Positions 17,492 through 26,441 of a stretch of 64,000 nt of DNA are shown here, one piece after another. The DNA is from Tautonia sp040717455 (GTDB taxonomy: Bacteria; Planctomycetota; Planctomycetia; Isosphaerales; Isosphaeraceae): positions 1 to 64,000 of the forward strand of contig NZ_JBFEFH010000033.1 in assembly GCF_040717455.1 (NCBI RefSeq). The letters run 5' to 3'. How positions within the stretch are numbered: the stretch's first letter is position 1; every line of letters starts with the position of its first letter. The position numbers and the translations under genes are program-made. The notes below the pieces were generated by a model. That model had not been told where the DNA came from, did not search any database, and saw nothing but the letters and a program-made list of their open reading frames with translations.

Positions 17492-18697
17492 ATGCGACGT
17501 CCGATCCTGCTGCTGCTCACCCCCGTCGTTGCCGCGTTCCTGTGGATGATGCTCGGCCCCGATTCCGGGATCGCCCAGGAGGGGGAATCCCGCCTCCCGG
17601 GCGCCCGGGCGACGATCGAGGCCATCCGCTACCCGAGCCTCCAGGCCGCGTTCGACGCCCTGCCGGACGAGGGGGGGATGGTCGTGCTCCCGGCGGGGAC
17701 GTTCGAAATCAAGGAACCGTTGCTCCTGAATTCCGAGGACGTACTCATTCAAGGCTCGGGAACGGCAACGCACATCAAGAATCTTGCGGATGATGGTTCA
17801 CCTGCGCTGGTGATCGAACCGGCGGATTACGACGCCAATCCCCGCGCCCGCATCTGGCGGGTCCAGTTCTCCAATTTCCGGATCACCGGCAACGCGCAGA
17901 GCGGCCACGGGATCTCGGCCCGGGGGGTCAATGAGCTGTTCATCGACGGCGTAACCGTCAGCGAGCACGGCGGCGACGGGATCCTCATGGAGAACTGCTA
18001 CGAGGACCCCCGCGTCTCCAATTCGCTGATCACCTACAACAAGGGGACGGGCCTGAACCTGATCGGGTGTCATGACATCGTCGTCGCCGCCAACCAGTTC
18101 GAGGAGAACCAGGACGCGCTGCACTGCATCGACGGCTACAACCTCTGCATGACCGGGAATTGCCTGGATGATCACCTGGGCAACGGCGTGGTGATCGAGA
18201 ACACGTACGGCTCGGTCGTCTCCGGCAACATGATCGAAGAATGCCAGGGGACCGGGATTATTCTCGATCGAGACTGCTACGGCATCGCGCTCAGCGCCAA
18301 CGTGATCGCCCACGAGTTCTCGGACGGAATCGACCTGAGGGATGCGCACGGCATCACGGTTTCCGCCAATGCCTTCCCGATCGTGCAGCGGCATGCGTTG
18401 ATCATCGGGCCGGAGAGCGCCCGGATCGCGGTCACGGGCAACACCTTCGCCGACAGCACGATCGGTCCGGGAGAGGTCCGCCGCCTGGAAGGGGACCGTC
18501 AGGCCGGCGGGGTCGTGCTCGACGGCACTCAGGACGTCGCCCTGAGCGGCAACGTCTTCTCCGGGGTCCGGCCCAGGGCCGTCGAGGTCCGCGGCGAGGT
18601 CCGGCGCGTGACCTTCGACGGCAACGTGCTGGTCGATGTCGAGAGCGATCACGAGCGGTTGATCGACTCGGAGCTCGGCGAGACCGTCGACCCGTGA
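17492..18697 (+). CDS. exported right-handed parallel beta-helix protein
   Basis: The 401-residue protein has an N-terminal signal peptide (about 1-29, LLLLTPVVAAFLWMM...IAQ). The rest is built from short repeating coils with turns such as GNxF, NxI and GIxL (for example NGVVIENTYGSVVSGN, GIILDRDCYGIALSAN, GIDLRDAHGITVSAN). This is the pectate-lyase/PbH1 right-handed beta-helix pattern, opening with a pectate-lyase-3-like YPSLQAAFDALPDEGG segment. Such proteins bind or cleave polysaccharides. No catalytic residue can be fixed. It lies 38 nt after the DUF1501 gene, so the three form one probable operon. Confidence 0.88.
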   Translation: MRRPILLLLTPVVAAFLWMMLGPDSGIAQEGESRLPGARATIEAIRYPSLQAAFDALPDEGGMVVLPAGTFEIKEPLLLNSEDVLIQGSGTATHIKNLADDGSPALVIEPADYDANPRARIWRVQFSNFRITGNAQSGHGISARGVNELFIDGVTVSEHGGDGILMENCYEDPRVSNSLITYNKGTGLNLIGCHDIVVAANQFEENQDALHCIDGYNLCMTGNCLDDHLGNGVVIENTYGSVVSGNMIEECQGTGIILDRDCYGIALSANVIAHEFSDGIDLRDAHGITVSANAFPIVQRHALIIGPESARIAVTGNTFADSTIGPGEVRRLEGDRQAGGVVLDGTQDVALSGNVFSGVRPRAVEVRGEVRRVTFDGNVLVDVESDHERLIDSELGETVDP

Positions 18698-18727
18698 TCG
18701 CATCAGCAGGCGGCTGCGTCCCCCGCG

Positions 18728-19537
18728 CTACCAGTGCATGACGTAGCCGCCGTCGACGTTGATCGTCTGCCCCGTGACGTTCCGGGCCTGCGAGGAGGCC
18801 AGGAAGACGGCCATGGCGGCGATGTCTTCCGGCTCCTGCCAGCGGTTGAGCGGCACGAGGCGTCGGATTTTCTCGGAGGTCCACTCCTCCCAGCTCTGGC
18901 GGGCGTCCCGCGGCTGGGTGGCCGTCCAGGCCTCGTACACCGAGCGATTGAGCGGCGTGTTCACCATGCCGGGGTTGATCGTGTTGACCCGGACGTTGCT
19001 CGGGGCCAGGTCGCGGGCCGCGCACTGGGCGAAGTTGATGAGGGCGGCCTTCGAGGCGCTGTAGGGCGGATCGGTGGCCGAGCCGATCTGGCCGGCGACC
19101 GAGGCAATCATCGTCATGGTCCCCCGGCCCGCCTCGGCCATGCGGGGGGCGAATGCGTGCGCAACATGCACCGCACCCAGCAGGTTGACCCGGAAGACGA
19201 GGTCCCAATCGCCCGGGTCCAGGTTCCAGAAGGGCATGCCGAACTTGCCCGAGCCGACGGCCGCGGCGTAGACCAGGTGATCGACGCGGCCGAGGTCGCG
19301 GAAGGCGTCGTCGGCGACCTGGCGCATCACCTCGGCGTCGGTCACGTCGGCCACATAGGCGGCGGTGGGGCGGCCGGAATGGCGGCGATACTGCCCCGCG
19401 ACGAAGCCGACCGTCGGGCTGCGATCGACGTAGGCGACCGTGGCCCCCGCCTCGCTGAAGCCCTCGGCGATGGCCCGGCCGATCCCTCGGGCGGCCCCGA
19501 AGATCATGGCGACCTCGCCGCCCAGTTCAATCCGCAT
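18728..19537 (-). CDS. short-chain dehydrogenase/reductase (SDR)
   Basis: The 269-residue protein has the size and order of classical SDRs. The cofactor loop is GAARGIG; the residue before it is Phe rather than the usual Thr. Then come DVTD, the structural asparagine of FRVNLLGAVHVAH, the catalytic Ser in IASVAGQ, YSASK with catalytic Tyr and Lys, and the C-terminal GQTINVDGGYV. It reduces or oxidises a hydroxyl/keto group with NAD(P)H; the substrate is unknown. It is divergent from the D-2-hydroxyacid dehydrogenase gene (93 nt between starts) and convergent with the beta-helix gene. Confidence 0.9.
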   Translation of the reverse strand: MRIELGGEVAMIFGAARGIGRAIAEGFSEAGATVAYVDRSPTVGFVAGQYRRHSGRPTAAYVADVTDAEVMRQVADDAFRDLGRVDHLVYAAAVGSGKFGMPFWNLDPGDWDLVFRVNLLGAVHVAHAFAPRMAEAGRGTMTMIASVAGQIGSATDPPYSASKAALINFAQCAARDLAPSNVRVNTINPGMVNTPLNRSVYEAWTATQPRDARQSWEEWTSEKIRRLVPLNRWQEPEDIAAMAVFLASSQARNVTGQTINVDGGYVMHW

Positions 19538-19630
19538 CTGAAACCCTCCGGTTGCGTCGTCGATGAGGGGCTAGGATGATGGCTCGGGCCGGACCGATCA
19601 ACCCCCACCCGTGATTCTCAGACGACGCCG

Positions 19631-20602
19631 ATGGAACCGAACCGCACTCTCCCCCGGGTCGCCGCCGACGGCCCGCTCGACGCGACCGTGACGGGCCTGC
19701 TCGCCGATCGGGTCGAACTGCTCCCCTGGGAGGCGACCGACGGCGCGATGGGCGCGGTCGACGGCCTGTATACCTACGGGCATCCGACCGTCGACGCCGC
19801 GATGCTCGACCGCCTGCCGGGGCTCCGGGTCGTGAGCAACTACGGCGTCGGGGTCGACCACATCGACGTGGCGGCCGCGTCGGCCCGGGGCATCCCGGTG
19901 GGGAACACGCCCGGCGTGCTCGACGGCGCGACGGCCGACATGGGGTTCGCCCTGCTGCTGGCCTCGGCCCGTCGCCTGGTGGAAGGGGACCGCTACGCCC
20001 GATCGGCCGCGTTCACCCGGTACGACCCGGGCTACATGCTCGGCCGGGAAGTCCACGGCTCGACCCTCGGCATCGTCGGCATGGGCCGGATCGGCGAGAA
20101 GATCGCGCGTCGGGCCCTCGGGTTCGACATGACGGTCCTCTATCACAACCGTCGCCGACGCCCGGACATCGAGCAGACGCTCGGCATCGCTTACGCCGGG
20201 TTCGATGAGTTGCTGGCGGCGAGCGATTTCGTCGTGCTCTGCGTCCCCTTGACCGAGACGACCCGGGGACTCATCAACGCCGCTCGCTTGAACCGGATGA
20301 AACCGAGCGCCGTGCTCGTCAACATCGCGAGGGGCCCCGTGGTGGTGACGGACGACCTGCTCGATGCCCTCCGATCCGGCACCATCGCCGCGGCCGGCCT
20401 GGACGTGACCGACCCGGAACCGCTCCCCCGCGATCACCCCTTGCTCGGCCTGGAGAACGTCGTCATCAGCCCCCACCTCGGCAGCGCGACCGACCGGACC
20501 CGCCTCCGGATGGCCGAGGGGTCGGTGGCGAACCTGATGGCCGGGCTGGCCGGCCGGCCGCTCCCCTGCCCCGTCGCCGCGCCTCCCCCGGGGCCTGAGT
20601 GA
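19631..20602 (+). CDS. D-2-hydroxyacid dehydrogenase (NAD-dependent)
   Basis: The 323-residue protein is a typical D-isomer-specific 2-hydroxyacid dehydrogenase. The NAD fold has GIVGMGRIGEKIAR. The catalytic triad is the Arg of VNIARGPVV, the Glu of VTDPEPLPRDHPL and the His of ISPHLGSAT. It interconverts a 2-keto acid and a D-2-hydroxy acid (glyoxylate, hydroxypyruvate or 2-keto-gluconate-like). A TAGGATGATGG sequence about 55 nt upstream may belong to its promoter. It converges with the permease gene, 32 nt between the stops. Confidence 0.9.
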   Translation: MEPNRTLPRVAADGPLDATVTGLLADRVELLPWEATDGAMGAVDGLYTYGHPTVDAAMLDRLPGLRVVSNYGVGVDHIDVAAASARGIPVGNTPGVLDGATADMGFALLLASARRLVEGDRYARSAAFTRYDPGYMLGREVHGSTLGIVGMGRIGEKIARRALGFDMTVLYHNRRRRPDIEQTLGIAYAGFDELLAASDFVVLCVPLTETTRGLINAARLNRMKPSAVLVNIARGPVVVTDDLLDALRSGTIAAAGLDVTDPEPLPRDHPLLGLENVVISPHLGSATDRTRLRMAEGSVANLMAGLAGRPLPCPVAAPPPGPE

Positions 20603-20634
20603 GAGGTGCCCCGGGGAAGGCGCTTCGGTTTGGC

Positions 20635-22071
20635 TCAGACCGACGCCGGGCCGGACGCTCGCCGGCGCGAGAGCCATCGCCAGCCGAAGAAGAAGGGGAC
20701 GCCGACGGCGATGCTCGCGAGCGCCGCGATCGCCTCCTGCGGCTTCTGGATGCAGACGGCAATGGTCAATGATGACGTCGCCGTCAGGTAGATGGCCGGG
20801 ACCACAGGATAGCCGGGCGTCCGGAACGGCCGGTGGAGGTCGGGCCGGCGAATGCGGAGGGCGTAGACGGACGTGATCGTCAGCATCGAGAACAACGCAA
20901 GCCCCACCCCGGCATAAATGATGATCTGCTCGAAGGTGCCGGTCCAGAGCAGGATCAGGGACCAGGAAATCTGCATCGCCGTCGCGACTGCTGGGGTCTG
21001 GGCACTTCCGGAGAGGCGGGCAGCCACTTTGGGAAACTGGCCGGCCCGGGCCATCGCGTAGGCCACGCGAGGCCCGGTGAGGATGAACGCGCTGAGCGAG
21101 GCGAGCAGGGTCAGGCCGATGACGATCGACAGGGCCGCGCCGACCCGGGGGCCGAACAGGCGGGTCGAGGCGATCTCGGCGATCGGGGCCAGGCGGCTCA
21201 TCGGGCTGTCATCGCCCGCGGCCTCGGCCCGGGAGACGACCTCGGCCAGGTCGCCCGGCGTCACGGCCAGCGCGTAGAACAGGTTCATCGCCAGGTAGAG
21301 GACGACCACCCCGGCGATCCCCAGGAAAATCGCCTGCGGGAGCCGCTTCTGGGGCGATTCGATCTCCCCCGCGAGGTAGGCCGCCGCGTTCCACCCCGTG
21401 TAGGAATAGTACACATAAACAAGCGACGCGAAGGCCGCGAGCACGAGATTCCCGTCGACCTGGCCGACGGCGGGGGCGTCGGCCAGGTTCTCCCAGCGTC
21501 CCCAGCCGGCGACGATCCCGGCGATCGCCAGGGCCGAGAGCAGGCCCACCTTCACGATCGTCGCGGCGCCGTGCACGCCGACCGACCCGGTCCGGGTCCG
21601 GCCGTGCAGGTGGCCGAACAGCAGGATCAGGCCGGTCGCCACCAGCCGTCGGCCGATCAGCGAGGTCTGCTCATCGAGCCCGAGCGGGCGGAGCAGGTAC
21701 TCGCCGGCCGCGACCGAGGTCGCGGCGATCGGCGCCCCGAAGCCGATCAGGAAGGAGACCCAGCCCGAGAGGAAGGCGGCCAGCGGCCCGTATGCCTCGT
21801 ACAGGAAGACGTAATCGCCCCCCGATCGGGGGATGGCCGCGGCCAGCTCGGCCAGCGAGAGGGCGCCGCAGAGGGCGATCACCGCGCCGACCGCCCAGAG
21901 GCCGAGCATCCAGGCGTTGCTCCCCACCGCGAACGCCGTATAGCCGGAGGTGGTCAGCACCCCCGTGCCGACCATGCTGGAGACGACCACGAAGGTCGCC
22001 GTGGCCAGGCCGTACGAGGTGGGCAGTTCCTTCGGGGCCTCGGTCGGCGGGTGCTCGTCGGGGGGGGCCAT
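20635..22071 (-). CDS. APC-superfamily amino-acid permease
   Basis: The 478-residue protein has about 12 hydrophobic helices. The first contains VVVSSMVGTGVLTTSGY, the unwound glycine motif of APC transporters, and IPRSGGDYVFLYEAYGP follows, as in the APA/LAT families. It should import or exchange amino acids or related cationic solutes across the inner membrane. Its ATG shares one base with the stop of the upstream exported methyltransferase (TGATG, 22069-22073 read on the minus strand), so the two genes are translationally coupled. Confidence 0.88.
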   Translation of the reverse strand: MAPPDEHPPTEAPKELPTSYGLATATFVVVSSMVGTGVLTTSGYTAFAVGSNAWMLGLWAVGAVIALCGALSLAELAAAIPRSGGDYVFLYEAYGPLAAFLSGWVSFLIGFGAPIAATSVAAGEYLLRPLGLDEQTSLIGRRLVATGLILLFGHLHGRTRTGSVGVHGAATIVKVGLLSALAIAGIVAGWGRWENLADAPAVGQVDGNLVLAAFASLVYVYYSYTGWNAAAYLAGEIESPQKRLPQAIFLGIAGVVVLYLAMNLFYALAVTPGDLAEVVSRAEAAGDDSPMSRLAPIAEIASTRLFGPRVGAALSIVIGLTLLASLSAFILTGPRVAYAMARAGQFPKVAARLSGSAQTPAVATAMQISWSLILLWTGTFEQIIIYAGVGLALFSMLTITSVYALRIRRPDLHRPFRTPGYPVVPAIYLTATSSLTIAVCIQKPQEAIAALASIAVGVPFFFGWRWLSRRRASGPASV

Positions 22072-22799
22072 CAGCGATCGCTCTCCGAGCTCGAGGCGGC
22101 GGGCCGGTCCGCTCGCTCGAAGATCGCCATGAAGTTCTCCTCGAAGGGCGGCAGGTCGACGCCTTCCAGGTCGATCGGCCGGAAGCCGGCCCCGGTGATC
22201 TCCCGGATGAAGGTCTGGGCGTCGGCCCGGACGTGCTCCATGATGAACGGGGAGCTGACCCCCTCGCGGCGGTCGAAATCGATGACCGCCAGGCGGGCTC
22301 CCGGCTTCATGCCCCGGTGGATCGACGCGAGGACGGCGGCCGGGTCCTCGAAGTGGTGGTAGGTGTCGCAGATGAACACCAGGTCGAGCATCGCGGGCGG
22401 CAACTGGGTCGAGTCCTGGGTGCCGAGCACCGTGCAGACGTTGACGAGCCCCTGCTGCCGGGCCCTGTTGGCGATGAAGTTGAGGAAATTGGGGGAGATG
22501 TCGACGGCGAAGACGGCCCCCTCGGCCCCCACGGCCTCGGCCATCGGGAGGGTGTAGAGCCCGGTCCCCGCCCCCACGTCGGCCACCCGCATCCCGGGCT
22601 CGAGGCCCAGGATCGCGAGCACCTCGTCCCGGAGGGTGGCCACCTCGCGCGACTCGCTCTCGAATCGCTCGACGTACTGATCGACGTTCGGGTCGCGGAA
22701 CGCCTCGTTCAGCTCCGGCGGGGCGCCGGCCTTCTCCTGGGCCGCCGCGGGGGTGGCGAACGGCCCGAGCAGCACTGCGATCGAGAGCCATCGAATCAT
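22071..22799 (-). CDS. exported class I SAM-dependent methyltransferase-like protein
   Basis: The 242-residue protein starts with a clear Sec-type signal peptide (MIRWLSIAVLLGPFATPAAAQ). After it comes a Rossmann methyltransferase core with the SAM loop VADVGAGTGLYTLPMA, the acidic strand end AVDIS, the motif DLVFICDTYHHFEDP and the late strand ARLAVIDFD. SAM is not known to be available in the periplasm, so an exported methyltransferase fold is puzzling, although similar predicted proteins exist in many genomes. ATG 22799 is chosen because the signal peptide begins there; upstream sequence is non-coding in character. It is first in a two-gene operon with the APC permease. Confidence 0.85.
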   Translation of the reverse strand: MIRWLSIAVLLGPFATPAAAQEKAGAPPELNEAFRDPNVDQYVERFESESREVATLRDEVLAILGLEPGMRVADVGAGTGLYTLPMAEAVGAEGAVFAVDISPNFLNFIANRARQQGLVNVCTVLGTQDSTQLPPAMLDLVFICDTYHHFEDPAAVLASIHRGMKPGARLAVIDFDRREGVSSPFIMEHVRADAQTFIREITGAGFRPIDLEGVDLPPFEENFMAIFERADRPAASSSESDR

Positions 22800-23035
22800 G
22801 GTGAGCCTCCGGGATTCCCCGCGTCGGGGCGCGCGGTCGGGATGGGGTCGGGGTAGACGTTCCGTTCTAGCGGAGGTCGAGGGAGGCTGTCCAGGAGCTG
22901 ACGCCTCCGAATCGCGGTCCGGAGGGCCGGCGGTGGGCGGTTGTTGCCGGGGCATCCGCCCACTAATCTTTGAAGAATCGGGATTGTCCCCCGACTGCCT
23001 CGTGTTGAGAAGAGAAGCGAAGGAGCCCCCCGCCA

Positions 23036-24424
23036 ATGAGAACGAACATCAATCGTCGCGGCTTCCTGGGAGCCGGGGCCGCGACCCTCGGCTACTTCTA
23101 CTCGGCCCCGGCCTACTCGGCCGCCCGCATGGGACGCAAGCCGAACGAGACGCTCCGCTTCGCCGGCATCGGCGTGGGCGGCAAGGGCAGCAGCGACATC
23201 GACCAGGCCGGCAACCTCGGCGAGATCGTCGCGCTCTGCGACATCGACGAGGGGCACCTGGCCCCGAAGATCTCCAAGTGGCCCTCGGCGAAGGTCTTCT
23301 ACGACTTCCGGGAGCTGCTCGAGACGATGGAGAAGGAGATCGACGCGGTCACCGTCAGCACCCCCGACCATACCCACGCCCTGCCGTCGGTCATGGCCAT
23401 CCGCATGGGCAAGCACGTCTACTGCCAGAAGCCCCTGACGCAGACGGTCTTCGAGTCGCGCGTCCTGAAGGAAGAGGCGCGCAAGCACGGCGTCTGCACC
23501 CAGATGGGGAACCAGGGGTCGGCCGAGGACGGCCTCCGACGCGCCGTCGAGCTGATCCAGGACGGCCTGATCGGCCCGGTCAAGGAGGTGCACGTCTGGA
23601 CTAACCGGCCCGTCTGGCCGCAAGCCCCGGCCATCACCTCCCGCCCCGACAAGGCCGACGTCTGGCCCGACGGGATCCACTGGGACCAGTTCATCGGCGG
23701 CGCCCCGCTGCGGCCGTTCGTCGAGAAGGTCTACCACCCGTTCAACTGGCGAGGCTGGTGGGACTACGGCACCGGGGCCATCGGCGACATGGCCTGCCAC
23801 ACCGCCAACATGGCCTTCCGCGCCCTGAAGCTGGCCCACCCGGTCGCCATCTCGGCCGAGAACGGCGAGCTGAACCCCGAGACCTTCCCCGCCTGGGCCC
23901 GCGTGACCATCGAGTTCCCGGCCCGGGGCGACATGCCCCCCGTCACCCTGACCTGGTACGAGGGCCGGCAGGACGGCGAGCTCGTCCTGCCGCCGAAGGA
24001 GCTGCAGGACAAGATCCTCTCCGGCGGCGAGAAGCTGCCCGGCAGCGGCTCGATCCTCGTCGGCGAGAAGGGGATCCTCTACTCGCCGAACGACTACGGC
24101 GCCCGCTACCGGCTGCACCCCGAGGCCCTCGCCGAGGGCAAGAACCTCGACTCCCCCGAACGCCTGCCGAGCAACAACCAGGGCGACCAGGGGATGAAGA
24201 ACGAGTGGGTCGAGGCCATCAAGGCCGGCAAGCCCGAGATCGCCTACTCGAATTTCGACGAGGCCAGCCTGCTGACCGAGGCCTTCCTGCTCGGCAACGT
24301 CGCCATCCGCACCGGCAAGCGCCTGGAGTGGGACGGCCCGGCGCTGAAGATCACGAACTACCCCGAGGCCAACGAGCTGATCCAGACCGAATACCGACGC
24401 GGCTGGGAAGTCACCCGCTCGTGA
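23036..24424 (+). CDS. Tat-exported Gfo/Idh/MocA-family oxidoreductase
   Basis: The 462-residue protein starts with a Tat signal (NRRGFLGAGAATLGY), then an NAD(P)-binding domain (GIGVGGKGSSDI, CDIDE). The CQKPLTQ block stands where the family has the catalytic 'EKP' lysine, and a C-terminal alpha/beta domain follows (FNWRGWWDYGTGAIGDMACH, TLTWYEGRQ). Exported members are very numerous in planctomycetes and are presumed to oxidise or reduce sugars, or related to glycosidase-like chemistry, outside the cytoplasm with a tightly bound cofactor. It is divergent from the methyltransferase gene; the 236-nt gap between them shows no feature I can name. Confidence 0.92.
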   Translation: MRTNINRRGFLGAGAATLGYFYSAPAYSAARMGRKPNETLRFAGIGVGGKGSSDIDQAGNLGEIVALCDIDEGHLAPKISKWPSAKVFYDFRELLETMEKEIDAVTVSTPDHTHALPSVMAIRMGKHVYCQKPLTQTVFESRVLKEEARKHGVCTQMGNQGSAEDGLRRAVELIQDGLIGPVKEVHVWTNRPVWPQAPAITSRPDKADVWPDGIHWDQFIGGAPLRPFVEKVYHPFNWRGWWDYGTGAIGDMACHTANMAFRALKLAHPVAISAENGELNPETFPAWARVTIEFPARGDMPPVTLTWYEGRQDGELVLPPKELQDKILSGGEKLPGSGSILVGEKGILYSPNDYGARYRLHPEALAEGKNLDSPERLPSNNQGDQGMKNEWVEAIKAGKPEIAYSNFDEASLLTEAFLLGNVAIRTGKRLEWDGPALKITNYPEANELIQTEYRRGWEVTRS

Positions 24425-24453
24425 CCGACGGGCCGTCTCGCATTGCCTCGCAT

Positions 24454-24510
24454 CCCCTTTTTTCCCCCTGCCGATCCGATCCTGGATCGGATCGGCAGGG
24501 AAAAAGGGGC
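24454..24510 (+). terminator. long near-perfect hairpin after the Gfo/Idh/MocA gene
   Basis: A 17-bp perfect stem (CCCTGCCGATCCGATCC against its complement, loop of one base) is extended outward by C/T-rich and A/G-rich arms (CCCCTTTTTT on the left, AAAAAGGGG on the right), so nearly the whole 57 nt folds on itself. It begins 30 nt after the stop. The right arm carries A's, so an RNA from the minus strand would have the U-tract; on the plus strand the structure is strong but lacks a trailing U-run. Confidence 0.6.
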
Positions 24511-24836
24511 CAACCCCACCCGACACTCCAGAATGACATGAGCATTCCTGGACTTCACAGAATGAGCAATCCGGAACACAACAGCACCTCTTTGACGTGC
24601 TGTTAATCTTGCTCAATTCTGCCAGATCATCTGGCATTACTAAAATAAGCGAATTCTCTCTGGTGGAAGAATTCCTCTTGCAACAGGGGGGAGCGTACCG
24701 TCATCCTTTTCGGATCGCCGCGGCGATGTGGCGGGGTTCGACGGCAAGACCACCCCGCCCCGATGTCCAGACGTGAGCGCCAGGGAGTGTCCCGCCGCCG
24801 CGGCGAAGTACGGAGACCCGAGAGAACTACCACACG
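24511..24836. other. AT-richer intergenic region with several small palindromes
   Basis: This stretch before the CAP-domain gene is noticeably less GC-rich than the rest of the window. It contains AACAGCAC/GTGCTGTT (24580-24604, 8-bp stem, 9-nt loop), the palindrome GCCAGATCATCTGGC (24621-24635), two near-direct repeats CAGAATGA...GAGCA (from about 24529 and 24558) and two GAATTC sites 18 nt apart (from 24651 and 24669). No ORF in it is convincing. It may be a promoter/operator region or the remains of a small mobile element. Confidence 0.45.
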
Positions 24837-25640
24837 ATGACTGTTATCAACCGCGTCCCTGCCCGAACGTCCGCCGTGCTTGGCCTGGCCCTGGCCATCG
24901 CGGGAGTTTCCCCCCAATCCGCCCTCGCCTCGACCGACCCCGTCTGGGGGCTGCTGACCACCCTGGTTCGGGGCGTCGTCCCCGACGAGCCGACCGCCAA
25001 CACCCCCGCCGACGACGCCCTCCTGAACGACCTGGACCGAGACGACGACGCCCTGCAACGCCTGCTCGACGACGGGGTCGCACTCGCCCAGCAGCCGGTC
25101 CAGATGCAGCCGGCTCAGACCTACCAGGTGCAGCCTGCCCAGCCCACCTATACCCCGCAATATTACTATTACCCTGCTCCGGCCCAGGTCGCGGGCTACC
25201 AGACCGTCCAGAACACGGTGAACGCCGCCGTGACCTACTGGACTGGGCAGCAGCCCCAGCAGGTTCAGGCGGCTCCCGCCCCGGCCGCGACCGCGCAGCC
25301 GGCCGCCGCCGCCGCCCAGCCGGCCGTCGCCCAGGGCGATCCGCACGGCTTCACGTCCTGGCTCAACGGCATCCGCAGCCAGTACGGCCTGGCCCCGGTC
25401 GCCTACGACGCGAACCTCTCGGCCTGGGCGAACATGAACAACGCCCAGCAGAACAGCTACGGGCTCGGCCACCACGTGATGGGCCCCGCGCGTCGGCAGA
25501 ACAGCGCCATGGGATCGGCCGCCAGCATCGGCGCCCAGTGGCTCGCCTCGCCGGCCCACGCCGCCGCCCTGCTCGATCCGTCGATCCGGGTCATCGGCAT
25601 CGCGGGCATGGGGGCGTACTGGACCTTCAACGCCTACTGA
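24837..25640 (+). CDS. secreted CAP/SCP-domain protein
   Basis: The 267-residue protein has an N-terminal signal peptide (about 1-30, VLGLALAIAGVSPQSALAS), a low-complexity middle rich in Gln, Pro, Ala and Tyr (about 80-165), and a C-terminal CAP domain (about 170-267) beginning FTSWLNGIRSQYGLAPVAYD. The CAP core shows LSAWANMNNAQQ, GLGHHV, IGAQWLASPAHAAALLDPS and a final GAYWTFNAY. The usual second histidine and glutamate of the CAP cavity are only partly recognisable (H in GHH; H in SPAH). Bacterial CAP proteins are extracellular and mostly of unknown function. The gene stands alone after the AT-richer region and is followed by a 475-nt gap. Confidence 0.87.
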   Translation: MTVINRVPARTSAVLGLALAIAGVSPQSALASTDPVWGLLTTLVRGVVPDEPTANTPADDALLNDLDRDDDALQRLLDDGVALAQQPVQMQPAQTYQVQPAQPTYTPQYYYYPAPAQVAGYQTVQNTVNAAVTYWTGQQPQQVQAAPAPAATAQPAAAAAQPAVAQGDPHGFTSWLNGIRSQYGLAPVAYDANLSAWANMNNAQQNSYGLGHHVMGPARRQNSAMGSAASIGAQWLASPAHAAALLDPSIRVIGIAGMGAYWTFNAY

Positions 25641-26115
25641 GCCTCGGCGAGCCGATCTTGCATCCGGCATCGCGATTCGTCATTCGAGCGTGAGACAACC
25701 ACGATCGAGGGCGCTTCGGCGCTCGCGTCGTGGCCGACCGGGACACAGGGACGCGTCCCGGTTGTTGCGGATCGCCGACGATCCGGAGCACGTGCGAAGC
25801 CACCCTGCACCGCCCTGCCCTGCCCCGCCTCCCTCGGCCAGCCGTCCCGCACCCGGCCGCATGCCGGTGAGGCTCGCGACGACTGCCCCCGACTCCTCGG
25901 TCACGTCCGAGCCGGTTCGCGTCGAGGCGGCGCGCGAGCCATCGAGAAGTCCGGCGAATCCCTGCGCAACCGCCAGGGACCAAGGGTTTCACCCCGACCG
26001 GCCGGGCGGCTATGATGGAAATGTCTTGCCCGCCCCCGCGGGGCGGCCCCGTCTCGAACCCGATCGAGGCGATCCTGTTCCCTCCGTTGCATGATTTCGG
26101 ATCTGGAGGCCGCTG
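25641..26115. other. 475-nt intergenic region, no gene seen
   Basis: No frame in either direction has convincing codon use or a recognisable domain. TATGAT (26011-26016), followed by GGAAATG, lies 100 nt before the Rieske gene and looks like a possible -10 element, but no clear -35 box stands 16-18 nt upstream of it. Confidence 0.5.
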
Positions 26116-26436
26116 GTGTCGACCGAAGCCGAGCGTTATTACACGGTCGCGAGAGTCGGAGAGATCCCCGAAGGTCAGGGGCGAGCCTTCGACGTGGACG
26201 GCGTGATGGTCGCGATCTTCCTCGACGGCGGCCACTACTTCGCGATCGAGGATTATTGCCCCCACCAGGGAGCCCCGCTGAGCGACGGGATCGTCTTCGA
26301 CAAGTCCGTCACCTGCACCTGGCACGGCTGGCGGTTCGACCTCCAGGACGGTCGACACCTCGAAGGCTCCCGGGCCCGGGTCTCGACCTTCCCGGTCCGG
26401 GTCGTCGGCGATGAAATCCAGGTCAATATCGATTAG
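26116..26436 (+). CDS. Rieske [2Fe-2S] ferredoxin-type protein (NirD/BphF-like)
   Basis: The 106-residue protein is a single Rieske domain with both cluster motifs: C48-P-H50 and C67-TW-H70, 16 residues apart. The length and the HQGAPLSDG and GWRFDLQDG blocks match small soluble Rieske ferredoxins such as the nitrite reductase small subunit or dioxygenase ferredoxins. It carries electrons; no reductase or oxygenase partner is adjacent. The start is GTG; no upstream ATG is in frame. The next gene, 182 nt downstream, encodes a quinone-reductase-like protein, but a functional link is only a guess. Confidence 0.92.
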   Translation: MSTEAERYYTVARVGEIPEGQGRAFDVDGVMVAIFLDGGHYFAIEDYCPHQGAPLSDGIVFDKSVTCTWHGWRFDLQDGRHLEGSRARVSTFPVRVVGDEIQVNID

Positions 26437-26441
26437 TTGAT

